Shown here: positions 41,174-49,959 of the stretch, piece after piece
Layout of the letters: every line of letters begins with the position of its first letter
How positions within the stretch are numbered: position 1 is the first letter of the stretch
Program-made: the position numbers and the translations under genes
The notes under the pieces: generated by a model
What the model saw: the letters and a program-made list of their open reading frames with translations, nothing else
Told to the model about the DNA's origin: nothing
The model's database searches: none
NCBI RefSeq assembly: GCF_001687625.2
Contig: NZ_CP016538.2
Span: 1,766,501-1,830,500 of the forward strand
Origin: Planococcus maritimus
GTDB lineage: Bacteria; Bacillota; Bacilli; Bacillales_A; Planococcaceae
Direction: 5' to 3'
Length of the DNA stretch: 64,000 nucleotides

Positions 41174-43081
41174 TCAACGGTTTTTCGCCGCTACCGGCAA
41201 AACATTCTGCCAGAGGTGTTCAATGCGCAGTTCTTCTTCAGTCAACAGCAAATGAATTTCGCCGTGGTCGGAAGAAGAACGGATAAGCCGTCCGACGCCT
41301 TGCTGCAGCCGCAGCTGCATGAATGGCAAGTCGATCTCTTCAAGCGGATGTTCGCTGAATTTGCGTTTGGCATCAAATACCGGATCGCTTGGCGGCATTG
41401 GCAAATCGACAATGATGACTTTGGTCAAGGCATCTCCTGGCAAGTCCATGCCTTCCCATAGATGGTGAGAGCACAATACTTGGAATTTGCCTTCTTGGAA
41501 ATCACGCACAACAGAAGACAATTCACGGTCGCCTTCAAATTCGATGGCAATTGATGAATCTGTCGGCACTGCACGTTTGAAAGATTGCATGGCGGCTTTA
41601 GATTTAAAGAGCACTAAAGTCTGTCCACCTTCCGCTGCCAACTCCATGACACGGGACGCTTTTTCTTCCTGTGCAACGGGGTGTTTGAAGATTTCCATCA
41701 CTTCTTCGTATTCAAACGGAGATGGCACCGAGAATGACTCGAAGTCATCGATGCCTAGCGTATCCGCCAAATAAGTGAAATCTTTAGCTACGGATAAGGT
41801 AGCGGAAGAAAAGACGATTGGCAATTTGCCTTCAAACAATTTTTCTTCAAGAATATCTGTGACAAGGCGCGGCATGATCACTAAAGTTTCAATTTCGTCT
41901 TTTTCTTCGAGCCAACTGATGGCATCGCCATTTTCAACAAACAAGCCCATCGAGAAGTTGTATTGCTCGAAATACTCCTCGGCCAAGTTCAGTTCGTATT
42001 CGGGAATGCTGAACAATTCGCCTTCGAAGACGAACTCCTCCAACAAAGTATCGACCGTTTTGATCAATTCCGTTCCGATGCGTTTCAATAGCGGATCTTC
42101 CCGAATCGCTTTGCGGTCTTCCTCGCTTGGGATCAAATTGCTTCGCAGCACGCGGAAAAATTCGGTATGCAAATCAATTGTCCGTTCAATCAAACCGAGC
42201 GTTTTTTCACGGACACCGTCGACCATGACTTTTTCCGTAACATCGTAAAGCGAGCTTTCCTGTACTTCATAAGTCAGTGCGCGCTGTGCCGCAAACTCGA
42301 GTAAATGCCCTTCATCAAGCACAATTTGAGAAACTTCCGGAAGCAACGGGGCTTGGCCTTCATGCTTGCGGTTTTCTTTTGTCCAAATATGCTCCATCAG
42401 AAAATCGTGTGAGCAGATGACGAGATCGGTCGCTTCCCGGTAATGGTTGCGGTGCAAGGTCAATCCGCATTTATTGCGCATATCGCAAGCATTGCAGTTT
42501 TGGATGGGGTGGTAATTGACTTGCTGCCACTGATCATCCGTCAGTTCCGGATAACTCGAGCGTTCGCCATATGGATACATTTGCTGCATCGAATAAGTTT
42601 TGTTGACGAATTCGGGAAGCGTGTCTTCGATATGGTCGAGAAAATCCGCTTCGCTGCGTTTTTTCGCCCCTTCAAATCGTTGCAAGCATAAATACTGGTC
42701 ACGTGATTTGGCGAGACGGACATCTAGATTCAAATCGAACAACTCGTCTAACCGGTCGATGTCGCCGCCTTTTTTGACCAATTGCTCGATCAAAGCTTCG
42801 TCTGCACATGAAATGAGTGCAGGCTTTCCTGTATAACGTGCATAAGCGATAGCGGGCAATAAATAAGCCATTGTCTTGCCTGTCCCGACACCCGCTTCTG
42901 CAAACAGCACTTGTCTTTCTTTTAATGCTTTTTCCAATTGAAACGACATGAAAATCTGTTCATCGCGGAGTTCATAACCTTTTTCAGGCAATATATCGTA
43001 GAAGATATCCCCGATCCAATCGTTCAATGAGTCAAAGAATGTTTTATCTTTAGATAATGGAAATGGCAATGCTTGTCTCAT
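41174..43081 (-). CDS. ypvA: ATP-dependent DNA helicase, DinG/XPD-like (YpvA)
   Basis: 635 residues, superfamily 2 XPD-like helicase. Walker A AEAGVGTGKTMAYLLP, box II IVLDEGHLLEFA (DEGH), later FSSATLSVAK and the motif VI region MQLRLQQGVGRLIRSS. Four Cys in the XPD iron-sulfur position: YLCLQRF, and NCNACDMRNKCGL, so a 4Fe-4S cluster is probable. No exonuclease domain, unlike DinG elsewhere in the window. It should unwind DNA 5'-3' in repair or replication-fork processing. The unit is bounded by repeat C downstream; ypsC lies 53 bases upstream. Confidence 0.92.
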   Translation of the reverse strand: MRQALPFPLSKDKTFFDSLNDWIGDIFYDILPEKGYELRDEQIFMSFQLEKALKERQVLFAEAGVGTGKTMAYLLPAIAYARYTGKPALISCADEALIEQLVKKGGDIDRLDELFDLNLDVRLAKSRDQYLCLQRFEGAKKRSEADFLDHIEDTLPEFVNKTYSMQQMYPYGERSSYPELTDDQWQQVNYHPIQNCNACDMRNKCGLTLHRNHYREATDLVICSHDFLMEHIWTKENRKHEGQAPLLPEVSQIVLDEGHLLEFAAQRALTYEVQESSLYDVTEKVMVDGVREKTLGLIERTIDLHTEFFRVLRSNLIPSEEDRKAIREDPLLKRIGTELIKTVDTLLEEFVFEGELFSIPEYELNLAEEYFEQYNFSMGLFVENGDAISWLEEKDEIETLVIMPRLVTDILEEKLFEGKLPIVFSSATLSVAKDFTYLADTLGIDDFESFSVPSPFEYEEVMEIFKHPVAQEEKASRVMELAAEGGQTLVLFKSKAAMQSFKRAVPTDSSIAIEFEGDRELSSVVRDFQEGKFQVLCSHHLWEGMDLPGDALTKVIIVDLPMPPSDPVFDAKRKFSEHPLEEIDLPFMQLRLQQGVGRLIRSSSDHGEIHLLLTEEELRIEHLWQNVLPVAAKNR

Positions 43082-43134
43082 ATAAAACCCCTCATAGAGA
43101 AACGGAAGGGCGAGCAGCCCTTCCGTTTTCTCGT

Positions 43135-44268
43135 TTATTTTTTTGGACGCTCTCCCCAGAATTGGAACAGGTCCGTGCGGATAAAGCCATTATACAATTT
43201 GCGTTTTTTCGTCGCTTTTTGGCCGTAGAGCTTTTCAAAGCCTTCCATTGACGACAGCATGTACACAGACCATGTCGGATATTTTGAGAACATTTGTCCC
43301 ATATCGCCGATCATTTCTTCAATCACTTCGATTTCGCCGATCCGCTCGCCATATGGCGGGTTGCCGACGACGACACCGTTTTCTTCAGTGGTTGTGAAAT
43401 CTGTTACTTGGCGTTGTTGCAAGCGCACAAGTCCAGCAAAGCCGGCCTCGATGACATTTTCTTCAGCAATTTGGATCATTCGGTGGTCGATGTCCGTACC
43501 GAGGATATTCAGCGGCTGGTCATAATCCGCTTGTTCTTCCGCTTCTGCGCGAACTTCATCCCAAATCTTAGAGCCAATCCATGGCCATTGTTCACTATCG
43601 AATTCCCGGTTGTACCCTGGCGCGATGTTCTGCCCGATCATCGCCGCTTCGATAACGATTGTCCCTGAACCGCAGAATGGGTCGACAAATGGGCGGTCCG
43701 GGCTCCAGCGAGACAATTTGATCAGCGCTGCCGCTAAAGTTTCCTTAAGCGGAGCTTCACCTTGTCCGACGCGGTAACCGCGTTTATGAAGTCCAGCACC
43801 GCTTGTGTCGATCGATAATTGCACTTTATCTTTTAAGATCGATACTTCAATTTTAAAGCGCGGGCCTGATTCATCCAAGAAGGCATTGCGGTGATAAGCT
43901 TTTTTCATGCGTTCAACGATGGCTTTTTTAACGATTGATTGACAAGTCGGCACGCTGTGAAGCTTCGATTTGACTGATTTCCCTTGTACCGGGAATTCGG
44001 CGTCGACCGGCAAATATTTTTCCCATTCGATTGCTTTTGTCTGTTCGAACAACTCATCGAAAGTAGTCGCTTCGAATTCGCCTGCGATCAATTTTACGCG
44101 GTCAGCGGTGCGTAGCCAAAGGTTGGTTTTCGCAATGTCCCGTGCCGTGCCTTCGAAAAATACTTTCCCATTATCTGTCGTCGTTTCGTATCCAAGTTCT
44201 TTCACTTCATTCGCCACGATGGATTCAAGTCCCATTGCGGCAGTGGCCAGTAATTTGTAGCTAGTCAT
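43135..44268 (-). CDS. ypsC: THUMP-domain rRNA methyltransferase YpsC (RlmL-like)
   Basis: 377 residues from ATG 44268 (AAAGGAAG upstream; an in-frame ATG at 44319 has no site). N-terminal THUMP/ferredoxin-like region (LLATAAMGLESIVANEVKEL) for RNA binding, then a methyltransferase domain: DPFCGSGTIVIEAAMIG (SAM loop), LGTDIDHRMIQIA and the NPPYGERIG catalytic motif of N2-guanine methyltransferases. Similar proteins modify 23S rRNA (m2G2445 in E. coli). Same order ypsC-rnpB-gpsB as in B. subtilis. Transcribed downstream of the rnpB terminator. Confidence 0.93.
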   Translation of the reverse strand: MTSYKLLATAAMGLESIVANEVKELGYETTTDNGKVFFEGTARDIAKTNLWLRTADRVKLIAGEFEATTFDELFEQTKAIEWEKYLPVDAEFPVQGKSVKSKLHSVPTCQSIVKKAIVERMKKAYHRNAFLDESGPRFKIEVSILKDKVQLSIDTSGAGLHKRGYRVGQGEAPLKETLAAALIKLSRWSPDRPFVDPFCGSGTIVIEAAMIGQNIAPGYNREFDSEQWPWIGSKIWDEVRAEAEEQADYDQPLNILGTDIDHRMIQIAEENVIEAGFAGLVRLQQRQVTDFTTTEENGVVVGNPPYGERIGEIEVIEEMIGDMGQMFSKYPTWSVYMLSSMEGFEKLYGQKATKKRKLYNGFIRTDLFQFWGERPKK

Positions 44269-44392
44269 AACAACTTCCTTTCTGTGTTCATGCCTCATTT
44301 GCATTTTTTTGTTTGGCATGAGCGTTTTCGATATGCGCCAGCCAATGCTTTAGTAAGTTTTGCCGTTTTCAATTTTCTTTGTTCATATGAAG

Positions 44393-44418
44393 AAAGGCTC
44401 CCCGACAGGAGAGCCTTT
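44393..44418 (-). terminator. rnpB terminator
   Basis: AAAGGCTC/GAGCCTTT stem with GC-rich loop, followed on the minus strand by CTTCATAT; it lies ten bases after the rnpB 3' end. Confidence 0.8.
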
Positions 44419-44427
44419 CAAAAAGAT

Positions 44428-44836
44428 AAGTTAAGACCATTCAAAATTCTATAAGCCATGTTTTGTCTCCGCGTACTCAAACAGCCGAAGCCTCGTACTA
44501 GCGGATGGCAATCATCTATCTGCAGATTCACTCCGCCTCTTCCGTCGGTTCAATTCCCTTGGAAAAGTGCCCCTACCATAATTTGGGTTTCTCACTCGCG
44601 GGGTTTACCTCGTTCCACCTGCATAGTTTCCTAGACAGCTCCGTCACTGTGGCACCTTCAGGGTATTTCGGCCATATCCGAAGACTTAGGCGTTCTACCC
44701 GCCGTCAGCATAAATGCTGCCCCAGCTTATTGTTTCGCTGGGCGCGATCACTACGGTCATCTCAGATCCGTGTGAGCATGGACTTTCCTCTCCCGCCTCT
44801 AGTGCGGGAGCGATTGCCAGAATTTTAAATGGCTAA
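44428..44836 (-). ncRNA. rnpB: RNase P RNA (type B)
   Basis: About 405 bases on the minus strand matching bacterial type B RNase P RNA: near the 5' side GAGGAAAGTCCATGCTC (the universal P4 strand, 44773-44795 region), in the middle CGGATATGGCCGAA, then GTAAACCCC and GAGTGAGAAACCCAAATTATG, and near the 3' side AGATAGATGATTGCC (second P4 strand), ending ACAAAACATGGCTTATAG. It cleaves 5' leaders from tRNA precursors together with RnpA. Exact ends are estimated from these conserved blocks, the promoter 44840-44868 and the terminator 44393-44418. Conserved location between gpsB and ypsC. Confidence 0.97.
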
Positions 44837-44839
44837 CTA

Positions 44840-44868
44840 AGTATACGCTATTCGGCTATCGTTGACAA
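44840..44868 (-). promoter_or_regulatory. Strong sigma-A promoter of rnpB
   Basis: Minus strand TTGTCA, 17 bases, TATACT, positioned so that transcription begins at the 5' side of the RNase P RNA. It starts just after the gpsB stop codon. Confidence 0.88.
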
Positions 44869-44873
44869 GTCTG

Positions 44874-45167
44874 TTAGCGATTATCGAGTTTATTGCCGAA
44901 CACATGATTTTCTAAATGGGACAATCTGCGCAAAATATCAAAATTGGTCGTTCCAGGGGCGGGAGTCGCTTGCTTTTTTGGCGATTCTTCCAGCTCTGCG
45001 CGCAAACGGCGGTTTTCGTTTTGCAATTGCTCGATTTTTTTGTTGTACAATTCATAGTCTTGAATGACTTCATCCAGGAAATGGTCTACTTCATCCTGGT
45101 TGTAGCCGCGCATAGCGGTTTTAAAGTCTTTTTCTAGAATGTCTTTTGCTGCATATTTAATGTCCAT
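44874..45167 (-). CDS. gpsB: Cell-cycle protein GpsB
   Basis: 97 residues. N-terminal DivIVA-like membrane-binding domain: [20 protein letters not shown] then [12 protein letters not shown], followed by a coiled coil ([15 protein letters not shown]) and a C-terminal helical trimerising segment ([17 protein letters not shown]). GpsB guides PBP1 shuttling between septum and lateral wall in B. subtilis and interacts with PBP1A tails. The ponA gene, whose reading frame is interrupted after its transpeptidase domain, is 5 kb away in this window. GGAAGG-type ribosome site before ATG 45167. Confidence 0.95.
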   Translation of the reverse strand: MDIKYAAKDILEKDFKTAMRGYNQDEVDHFLDEVIQDYELYNKKIEQLQNENRRLRAELEESPKKQATPAPGTTNFDILRRLSHLENHVFGNKLDNR

Positions 45168-45242
45168 TCAAATCGTCCTTCCATTAAAAGAAACTTGGCG
45201 AAATATGTCTATTCCTTACGGCTAGTATAGCATAAGCGATAT

Positions 45243-46499
45243 TTATCGTGTTCTGTGAACCGTAGATTCAGCGGCTTTTTTTCGTTTTTTCTCTTCCAGC
45301 CGCCATTCGCGTTTAATCAAATCGTCGGTTATCGACTTTCGAACTTTTGTGTGACTGGCTGCTTCTTTAGCAAATCCAGTCATGACAAGTGCCTGGTCAA
45401 GGTCTTTAAACTGGTGTTCATGAAGTTTCGCCAAATGCACCCATGCTTCTACTTCCAAAGGTCCACGCAGATGAGGCGCCGCTTCTTTAAACAATTGAAG
45501 CGCTTCCGCATGTTCACCTTTGCGTTTTTTCTGTACCGCCAGCAAAAAGCGAGCCAGTGCCCCTGCAGCTCCCCGTTCCAATGTGACATGCTCAAGATAA
45601 GCCGCACTTTGGTCGAATTGCTTCAAATCCGCATACCATTTGCCGATGTTCGTATAAGCACCGCTCGATTCGCTCGAGAGATCCTCCATCAGCAAATCGG
45701 AAGAGCGGATATAAAGCGACACGAGCGAAAGGATGTCCAGTTCATTATGGTACAGCACTTTCGCCAACCCTTCTGGAAATCCGCTTTTGACCGCATCAAG
45801 ATAGATCGCAGGGATCAAATATCCCGGCACATCCCCGCTGCGGGCGAATCCAAGCTTCTCTTCTTCGATAACGCTGAGCTTGAGCCGCTGCAATTCATTT
45901 TTCCAGATCCGTTTCGTCCCGTGGAACAAATCGAGCTGGTGAGGGTCCGGCAACTTCGGCAATATGCCCCGGTGCATGGTCCATCGCGAATGAAGCTGCG
46001 GCCAGTCGAAACTTTTGCCATTATAGGAGAAAATCACGGAGTCCTCCGCTTGCCACAAATTCGATTCATAAAGGAATGCAGCTTCCTGGGAAGGATCCGG
46101 CATGATCCATTGGGTCATTTCAAAACTGTCCGCTTTTCTTTCCAACACACCGAGCAAGAAAATATACGCACCCGTCCCTCCGAGGCCTGTCGTTTCCGTA
46201 TCAAAAAACAGCAAAGGCGCTTGTTCCGTAAGTTTAAATGGATGCTCGTAATCGGTATCTTGCCAAGCGTTAAGCACACGGTCGAGTTCACCGATTACGA
46301 CGTTGCCATGGCAGTAATTGAGCGGGTACTCTATTTTTTTCTCATAGACAAAGCCGAATTTATTTTCTTTTAAGGTTAAGCCAATTTCTTTCCATTGCTC
46401 TTCGTGAGCCGGGCGTACGGGAGCCGTTTGCGCTTTTTTTGCTGCCGGTTTTTTGTTCAGCATGCCTTTCATCTGCATCAGCTTGTTTTCAAAAGACAT
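45243..46499 (-). CDS. mrfB: MrfB (YprB) DEDD exonuclease-like protein
   Basis: 418 residues from ATG 46499, close to B. subtilis YprB (413). A DnaQ-like exonuclease domain: LLFFDTETTGLGGTGAYIFL (first Asp-Glu), IFSYNGKSFDWP and YHNELDILSLVSL (last His-x4-Asp-type). A TPR-like helical C-terminal half follows (ANIGKWYADLKQFDQSA, AEALQLFKEAAPHL). With MrfA it forms the mitomycin-C/UvrA-independent repair pair of B. subtilis. The gene starts five bases after the mrfA stop; GAGGGGTGAG ribosome site. Confidence 0.92.
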   Translation of the reverse strand: MSFENKLMQMKGMLNKKPAAKKAQTAPVRPAHEEQWKEIGLTLKENKFGFVYEKKIEYPLNYCHGNVVIGELDRVLNAWQDTDYEHPFKLTEQAPLLFFDTETTGLGGTGAYIFLLGVLERKADSFEMTQWIMPDPSQEAAFLYESNLWQAEDSVIFSYNGKSFDWPQLHSRWTMHRGILPKLPDPHQLDLFHGTKRIWKNELQRLKLSVIEEEKLGFARSGDVPGYLIPAIYLDAVKSGFPEGLAKVLYHNELDILSLVSLYIRSSDLLMEDLSSESSGAYTNIGKWYADLKQFDQSAAYLEHVTLERGAAGALARFLLAVQKKRKGEHAEALQLFKEAAPHLRGPLEVEAWVHLAKLHEHQFKDLDQALVMTGFAKEAASHTKVRKSITDDLIKREWRLEEKKRKKAAESTVHRTR

Positions 46500-46503
46500 A
46501 CGC

Positions 46504-48774
46504 TCACCCCTCTTTCTCCAATTCCACAAGCAATTCAATGACGCGCCCTTTCATATCCATCGCTGCGTCCTGCGCCCCGATACATGCCGGGCAGCCATCG
46601 AAGCATGGGCATTCCGTAACGTGTTGCCGTGCTTTTTCGAGCAGCGGTTGCCACAAATCATAAATGCGCTCGCTGATGCCAATGCCGCCTGGGTATGAGT
46701 CATGGATGAAAAACGACGGCTGGTCATTATGCGGTGATTTCACTTGCGGCACGACATGGACATCCCGCCGGTCGCATTGCACGAATATCGGGATAAAGCT
46801 TTCGATAGCGTAAGCCGCACCGGTCATCATGTCTGATAGATCGGAATCGCTGAAATCAGCAGGCTTGTCAAAACTAAGCCAAGTCGAAGACGTATGCAAT
46901 TCTTCGGCTGGCAGTGATATCGGTCCTGAGCCGATATTGTCATGCGTATCAAAGCGGATTTTCTTGAAGATTGTCGGCATGGCAAGCACCGCTACATCGC
47001 CGTAGAATACATTCGACTGATGAAGCTTGCGGTTTTTGTCTTCGCTGATGACTTTCAATTCAATCGCGAGGTTCGCGTCGGTAAAGTAATCGACATCCAC
47101 CTCGCGCACATACGCTTTTTTCTCTTCCCAATCCAAAATCTCTACTTGAAACTGGGTGCCTTGGTGAAGATAAATGGCTTCTTCGTGTAAAAGCGTCATG
47201 GCGCTGAAGCGATCCATCTCGCCGATAACTCGCGTGTCAGCTGGCACTGATTGGTCGACGATAACAACATTTTCCTGTGTCGCAGAGCGCAAGGATATAT
47301 CGTGCGCCGGAAAGCGGTCGCTCATCCAATGCCAACGGTCGGACGTCCGGACGAGAACGCCTTCTTCTTGAAGGTATTCAAGTAAAGACTGGACATCAAA
47401 TTCGCCGTACATATCGTCTGTCGAAAACGGCAATTCGAACGAGGCGCATTTTAAATGATCCATTAGGATAATAATATTTTCCGGATGAATGCGCGCTTCT
47501 TCCGGCGATTGGTCGAGCAAATATTCCGGATGATTGATGATGTACTGGTCGAGTGCCGTTGACTGGGCGACATAGACAACGAGCGATTCGTCTTGGCGTC
47601 TGCCGGCACGCCCTGCCTGTTGCCAAGCGCTCGCGATATTGCCAGGATAGCCGGTCATGATGCACGCTTGCAATTGGCCAATATCGACGCCGAGTTCGAG
47701 CGCATTGGTCGAAACGACGCATTGAATAGAGCCATCGCGCAAGCCTTTTTCGATGGCGCGGCGTTCGGATGGCAAATAACCGCCACGGTAGCCTTTAATC
47801 GATTCATCCTGCAACTTATATTTGGTAATTTCGTTTAAATAAGTTACCAGCATTTCCACGCGTACGCGTGATTTAGCAAAAACAATCGTTTGGACGCCTT
47901 GCTTGACGAGGTAAGTTGCCAAATCCCTCACTTCAAGTACGGCACTGCGACGGACACCGAACGTCGGATGGACGATCGGCGGATTATAAAACAGGATATG
48001 TTTTTTGCCAGCTGGCGCGCCGTTCTGGTCGATCAGCTCATGGGCGGTATTGGTCAAACTTTCAGCCAGCTGCTTCGGATTGGCAATTGTTGCTGACGTA
48101 CAGATAAAGACCGGGTCGCTGCCATAAAAGTTGCAAATGCGCTTGAGGCGACGGATGACATGCGCAACATGAGTGCCGAATACGCCTTTATACGTATGAA
48201 GCTCATCGATCACTATATAATGAAGGTTCTCAAAAAGAGACACCCATTTCGTGTGATGGGGCAAAATCCCGGAATGCAGCATGTCTGGATTGGTCATGAC
48301 GATTTGCCCCGCTTTGCGTACTTTCGTCCGGATCGATGGAGACGTGTCCCCATCATAGGTATAGGACAGGATCGACTGCTCGGTTTTTTCGATCAAATCA
48401 TGTAAATCGCTTTTCTGGTCTTGCGCCAATGCTTTGGTCGGAAATAAGTACAAGGCGCGTGCGTTTGGATCATTCAAAATCTTGTGCAGCACCGGTAAAT
48501 GATAGCAATAAGATTTTCCGGACGCAGTTGGCGTGACGGCCGTGAACGACTGGCCGGACTGCGCCAAGTCAAACGCCTGGCGTTGATGGGTATACAATTG
48601 TTCGATGCCTTTTTTGCGAAGTGCCCGTTTCAGGCTCTCGTGCATCGCTTCCGGGAAATCGGCGTAACTTGCCGGTTTCTCAGGCTTTGTGTGCCAATGG
48701 TAAATACGTTCCATCATCTCCGGTTCCACTTTCCATTCTGCAAGGATTTCCGGTATGGTCTTTTTGATTCTCAT
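46504..48774 (-). CDS. mrfA: MrfA (YprA) DEXH-box helicase with Zn-Cys cluster
   Basis: 756 residues. RecA-like helicase domains with TPTASGKSYCYHLP (Walker A), VIDELHTYKGVFG (DEXH box), SATIANP and QQAGRAGRRQDESLV (motif VI). C-terminal DUF1998 region with the four Cys of the zinc site: Cys722, Cys724, Cys728, Cys731 in ECPCFDGCPACIG. In B. subtilis MrfA acts with MrfB to repair mitomycin crosslinks independent of UvrABC. It overlaps the yppE stop by four bases (ATGA) and is followed by mrfB after five bases, so yppE-mrfA-mrfB form an operon. Confidence 0.95.
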   Translation of the reverse strand: MRIKKTIPEILAEWKVEPEMMERIYHWHTKPEKPASYADFPEAMHESLKRALRKKGIEQLYTHQRQAFDLAQSGQSFTAVTPTASGKSYCYHLPVLHKILNDPNARALYLFPTKALAQDQKSDLHDLIEKTEQSILSYTYDGDTSPSIRTKVRKAGQIVMTNPDMLHSGILPHHTKWVSLFENLHYIVIDELHTYKGVFGTHVAHVIRRLKRICNFYGSDPVFICTSATIANPKQLAESLTNTAHELIDQNGAPAGKKHILFYNPPIVHPTFGVRRSAVLEVRDLATYLVKQGVQTIVFAKSRVRVEMLVTYLNEITKYKLQDESIKGYRGGYLPSERRAIEKGLRDGSIQCVVSTNALELGVDIGQLQACIMTGYPGNIASAWQQAGRAGRRQDESLVVYVAQSTALDQYIINHPEYLLDQSPEEARIHPENIIILMDHLKCASFELPFSTDDMYGEFDVQSLLEYLQEEGVLVRTSDRWHWMSDRFPAHDISLRSATQENVVIVDQSVPADTRVIGEMDRFSAMTLLHEEAIYLHQGTQFQVEILDWEEKKAYVREVDVDYFTDANLAIELKVISEDKNRKLHQSNVFYGDVAVLAMPTIFKKIRFDTHDNIGSGPISLPAEELHTSSTWLSFDKPADFSDSDLSDMMTGAAYAIESFIPIFVQCDRRDVHVVPQVKSPHNDQPSFFIHDSYPGGIGISERIYDLWQPLLEKARQHVTECPCFDGCPACIGAQDAAMDMKGRVIELLVELEKEG

Positions 48775-49139
48775 TGTTTCTCATCGCCTTTTTCATCTAT
48801 CGCTGTCAGCAAAGTCTGTATCGTATACTGAGCCGCTTGTATCGTTTGGACAAAACGCTTTTTGCTCGTATCCTTATAGAAACTTTGCACGAAAACTTGC
48901 CCCATGCCTTCCGCTGCATTATCGATTTGCAGCTTATGGACGTATTTCGGCCGTTCGTTGCGAATAAATAGTAACGAAGCATCTTTCCATTCCTCTATGG
49001 CAGCATGCCATTTATCGGCATACGGTTTAACGTCTTGAAAAAAATCAGGATCTGCGTCCAGCTCACGCATTTTCTTAAAACGTGAAAGACACATATCGCA
49101 TTCTTCGTATAGTTTGGTTGATAATTGCTTGAGGTCCAT
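48771..49139 (-). CDS. yppE: YppE family protein (DUF1798)
   Basis: 122 residues from ATG 49139, five bases after GGAGGGGGAAG. All-helical composition (QLSTKLYEECDMCLSRFKKM) and no membrane segment. Length and position between recU and mrfA match B. subtilis YppE, for which no function is known; a partner of the repair genes downstream is suggested only by the shared operon. The stop overlaps the mrfA start by four bases. Confidence 0.87.
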   Translation of the reverse strand: MDLKQLSTKLYEECDMCLSRFKKMRELDADPDFFQDVKPYADKWHAAIEEWKDASLLFIRNERPKYVHKLQIDNAAEGMGQVFVQSFYKDTSKKRFVQTIQAAQYTIQTLLTAIDEKGDEKQ

Positions 49140-49329
49140 ATTCTTCCCCCTCCATAGCCATAAGTTTATCACAATCTGTCATGTCAGATACAGTTTGCCG
49201 AACAAGCATTCTTTTCAGTTGGAGATGGCACAGAAATCCGCTATTATTAGGAATAAAGTTCGGAAACCTTTCATCATATTTATCGTCTAGGAGCGTGTGA
49301 TATGATAAAGTAAGCGAGGTGTATCACAA

Positions 49330-49932
49330 ATGGCGATCAATTACCCAAACGGAAAAAAATTTTCTCCGCCAAAAGATCAACCGGTGCAGAAAAAGAAAAA
49401 AGATGTATCCTTCAGTAACCGGGGAAAAACACTTGAAGATGAGCTCAATGAAACGAATAGTTTCTATTTGCAGCGTGGCCTTGCCGTTATCCACAAAAAG
49501 CCCGTGCCCGTACAAATCGTCCGAGTCGAATACCCGTCACGAAGCGCTGCGGTCATCCGGGAAGCTTATTTCCAAGCTCCGTCGACGACCGATTACAATG
49601 GGCTTTGGCAAGGGCGCTATATCGACTTTGAAGCGAAAGAAACGGAAATCCGGACCTCTTTCCCGCTGAAGAACATTCATGAGCATCAAGTGCATCATAT
49701 GGCAGACATTATCCGCCACGGAGGCCTTGCATTTCTCATCATCCGATTCTCTTCTCTCGACCGTTACTTCGTCTTGCCGTTTGAGACCCTGGAAACATAT
49801 TGGAACCGCATGATCGCAGGCGGCAGGAAGTCCATGACCTTGGCGGAAGTAGAAGAAGCTTCGGTTGAAGTGAAGCCGGGCGCTTTCCCGAGAATCGATT
49901 ATTTATCCGTGCTCCATCAGCTAATGACATAG
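49330..49932 (+). CDS. recU: Holliday junction resolvase RecU
   Basis: 200 residues. RecU family: N-terminal basic region (NYPNGKKFSPPKDQP), the stalk-containing nuclease domain with FSNRGKTLEDELNETNSFYL, then TTDYNGLWQGRYIDFEAKET (metal-binding Asp and Glu-x-Lys) and IHEHQVHHM. It cuts four-way DNA junctions in recombination and chromosome segregation. GAGGTG ribosome site before ATG 49330. Followed by ponA after 28 bases, the conserved recU-ponA operon. The intergenic region to yppE contains a sequence with partial match to a LexA box (49199-49212). Confidence 0.95.
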   Translation: MAINYPNGKKFSPPKDQPVQKKKKDVSFSNRGKTLEDELNETNSFYLQRGLAVIHKKPVPVQIVRVEYPSRSAAVIREAYFQAPSTTDYNGLWQGRYIDFEAKETEIRTSFPLKNIHEHQVHHMADIIRHGGLAFLIIRFSSLDRYFVLPFETLETYWNRMIAGGRKSMTLAEVEEASVEVKPGAFPRIDYLSVLHQLMT

Positions 49933-49959
49933 CATATACATGAAAGTGAGGAAGCGCTT

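Noticed and set aside
44505-44828. 107-codon plus-strand frame
   Set aside because: It is antisense to the RNase P RNA and owes its openness to conserved RNA sequence.
45255-46373. 372-codon open frame on the plus strand
   Set aside because: It lies opposite mrfB, whose exonuclease motifs and ribosome site are clear; the antisense peptide is rich in Phe/Arg with no recognisable domain and no ribosome site.
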